The notes beneath the pieces were generated by a model. It was not told the DNA's origin, searched no databases, and saw nothing but the letters and a program-made list of their open reading frames with translations. Position numbers and translations under genes: made by a program. A DNA stretch of 64,000 nt from positions 3,650,001 to 3,714,000 of the forward strand of contig JAQISU010000169.1 of the NCBI GenBank assembly GCA_029339505.1, written 5' to 3'. Source of the stretch: Unio delphinus. Its lineage: Eukaryota > Mollusca > Bivalvia > Unionida > Unionidae. Below are positions 61,350-64,000 of this stretch, piece after piece; within the stretch, counting starts at the first letter, position 1, and the number at the start of each line of letters is the position of its first letter.

Positions 61350-63285
61350 ACATTCTCTTGATGAATCACACCAATATTATTCGAGTTTGAATTCAGAATA
61401 AATTGAAATGAATGTCTTTATACAAGAATTTTGTCAGAGTACTTTTGTATTTCCAGAGAAAATAATTGAATTCAATAATTTGAAGAAAATAAAATTCAGC
61501 CCAAACTGGTCACAACATAATACAACTTAATGTGCTAGATGTTAAAGTACGACCGGTAAAATCGTCACAGTCACAAGATAATATAGTTTTCTGCTTGAAA
61601 TCAGGTCACATTTAGCATTTTCTTAAAGCGACTATTACCTAATGGAAAACAACCTTCTAGAATGATATAATGAGCTTGATTTATTAAGACAATAGCCTAA
61701 AAAATTCACTTACGAATCTCTTAAACCCTGACCCTTATCAACCTTATTATACCTGCCAGTTTACCTGAATAATAATCCTGATAATAAGCTCATACACATA
61801 GAGTAAAATGAAACTATTATTAGCTGTTTACATTAATGTATTAAAAAGAAATTAATAAACACTATCAGGTTAAGCACAAATGAACTCAATTTTAGCCAAT
61901 TTCAAATCCAAATAAATGCTACATTACAATAGCATGTAATGAAATAAATTTGTTTAAAACTAACAAACAAAGAATTAAAATATGATTTGTTTATAATGTA
62001 AGAAAGATTTTAGTAAAACAAATCTATTGAAAAGTTATCCATGCTTTAACTGAAAAAGAGACATTGTTTTTTTTTATGGAATTGCAATCCTTTTACAGAC
62101 TTGAGTTTGATACACTCATTACTGAAAATAGCACCTGACTCTTTAGTGCGGAATTAAAAGCACATGTTTCATAATTTGGGAAAATGCCGCGGTGGATATG
62201 GTGTTCTCTATAAATAAGCTGTTGAGAGTAATGGGTCTTTGCTGAAAAATATAATTTTCGTCATGAACATTCAGAAAATTAAAGTGACGGAATTTTTAAT
62301 ATCGTGGTGTTTGCATAGGTTTACTATGAGAAGTCCTGAAGAGAATAATGTACTATTAAGTTTGCAAACGTATGGTTATGTTATAGATAACAAGCCAAAT
62401 GAATATTTTTTTGTAAATCTCTGTGCCTTTCAGTGGGTTATTTAACACAATTTTAGACAGACACACTGTTGCAATGAAATTAGAGTTGATGCAGTGTGTA
62501 CATTTGACCATGCTAGATTTAGCACATTGGTTGATATCTATGAAATCAGACAGACAGTTTATAAAACTTACCATTTTTATTGTAATCATGGTCAGCAATG
62601 TGTTATTTCATGATTGTATTTTAAAACATTCTGATTCATATATGATAACTTTGGTCTCTACCACCATGCTTAATGGTGATAACCCCTCGTGATTTCGTGT
62701 GCTACCAATTGTATTCAATGAGAATTATGGAACTTATTTTGTATTTAAATTGGTTTACGACTACCTGACTTTACTTTTAACCTTTATGTGCATTCTGGGG
62801 AAGTTTAGGTAATTTACGTCATTTAAATCTCCTTTTCTGTTGTATTACGCACATATAAACATGGTCACCTAGACCTTTTAGTTGTTTCTTGCATAATATG
62901 ACATGGCTGATAACTTATCTCTATCATAAATTGAAGAAAGATAAATGGTGGTAGTAACAAATGTAACTCTTGATCAGATATATTTATTTTCAAACTTTTT
63001 CTGATTTTGTGAAATTGAGCTGAAATACTTCAATGTTGCATGAAATGTATTATTGTTATATTAGTGAAGGTGAAGCTGAAATATAATTTAATATTCACTT
63101 ATGTAATCTTTGACAAGCAAAACGATCATCACTGTTTCTTTATGCATTCTACTACATCTATGCATATGTCTGTCAAGCAAATCAAGGGCGGATATAGAAT
63201 TGACTGTCCTAATGATATGTAAGAATGGAGACCTTTCTAGAAATGAGTTGTAGAGTATATATGAGCTTGGCGGCCATGATTGGTT
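61350..63285. other. No recognisable feature
   Basis: AT-rich; short open frames only. Nothing supported. Confidence 0.5.
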
Positions 63286-63286
63286 G

Positions 63287-63330
<44 letters not shown>

Positions 63331-63333
<3 letters not shown>

Positions 63334-64000
63334 TTGTTCCGATTATCGATTATAATCGATCATCAGTTGGTTGAGCAGATAATCGATTGTGAACTCCATA
63401 ATCGATTGTGTGTAAAGGGAGACTACTTTTTAGGTGTATGCAAAGCACAAAGGTTAGTAAAACTCCCAGCCACTAAAGTTGATTTGAAATTTATTAATTC
63501 CCATCACAACTACAAATATGAAACCTTATGATTCATAATTAGAAACATATAGCCATTATTACATGGTCAAGCTGCTAAAGTGTTGAGTTAATACATTTAA
63601 ACACATTTTGTTGATTTGTTTCAGTCAAATTGCAACATCTTATGTAGTATTTATAAACAATGACAAACAAGAAAAACATGTCCTTCTAAACTTTAAATTA
63701 TAGACACATCACATGTGAACGAAAGAATTTCGGGGGATTGTAGCAGTATTTCAGTTACATATGACTGATCAGCCATAAACAGTTGCTTTCATTTAACAAC
63801 GTTGTAGAACAAAAGTAACACATAATGTAATATTATTGTCAGGTTAAAGTATACATGTCATTAAAAGAGATTACTCCTGTACATTTGTAAATATATTGAA
63901 CTCTTGATCAAAGATATAATTGTTTAACAAAAAGTACAATTTACTCTTAGTAACCGATTATAATCGATGATCAGTTGCTTAAGGGGAACCGATTATCGAT
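63331..64000. mobile_element. Possible hAT-like element with CGATTA repeats, cut by window end
   Basis: After a TA array (63286-63330), 'gattataatcgatcatcagttg' style sequence at 63346 onward recurs in direct orientation at 63956-63980, and 'ccgattatcgat' occurs at both ends. TAATCGATTA-rich ends are seen in some hAT elements, but the right end is outside the window. Confidence 0.35.

Overview
The window looks like invertebrate nuclear DNA, most likely from a bivalve or related mollusc. It is AT-rich, dense in microsatellites, and littered with tRNA-derived SINEs, decayed LINEs (RTE-like and CR1/L2-like), a Ty3/Gypsy fragment and small inverted-repeat elements. The genes are split by GT-AG introns. 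The species call is an inference from repeat style. No bacterial, viral or rRNA genes are seen.

The only genes I can support as largely intact are four paralogous ARF/ARL-type small GTPases. Gene A (minus, 435-4705) and gene B (plus, 6916-11871) are divergent. Gene C (plus, 28201-35690) and gene D (plus, 51598-55429) follow. I assembled each from four exons. Both internal exons are 177 and 135 bp in every copy, and all introns are phase 1 at the same three places: inside the P-loop Gly, after switch II, and after the NKQD box. This is a local gene-family expansion. The copies have diverged at functional residues. Gene B has Asp in place of the switch II catalytic Gln, gene C has lost the in-frame N-terminal helix and Gly2, and the G5 motif differs in all four. 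If active, the proteins would be membrane-associated GTP switches acting in trafficking or signalling; the paralogues could differ in GTP turnover and membrane anchoring.

Layout: 1-435 microsatellites and the 3' flank of A; 435-4705 gene A; 4706-6915 shared upstream region with a minisatellite and two SINEs; 6916-11871 gene B, with SINEs and a hAT-like end in its introns; 11880-12310 a tandem repeat carrying poly(A) hexamers; 12.3-17.0 kb unremarkable AT-rich DNA; 17.03-20.9 kb a SINE and a decayed LINE; 21-28 kb mostly unassigned, with two related decayed coding blocks; 28.2-35.7 kb gene C, whose introns hold minisatellites, a TIR element and a large fold-back element; 36-42 kb a hAT-type MITE, an unidentified coding remnant and a Gypsy fragment; 42.9-50.4 kb LINE copies and a deeply nested transposon stack; 50.8-55.4 kb a hairpin element and gene D; 55.4-64 kb microsatellites, a MITE, a third LINE and AT-rich flank.

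The observations most worth a second look are the Gln-to-Asp change in gene B, the disrupted start of gene C, tandem repeats abutting splice sites in all four paralogues, the repeated poly(A) signals behind gene B, a 23-bp-phased GAAAC motif upstream of gene C, and a SINE split across 4.5 kb by later insertions and still flanked by its 14-bp target duplication.
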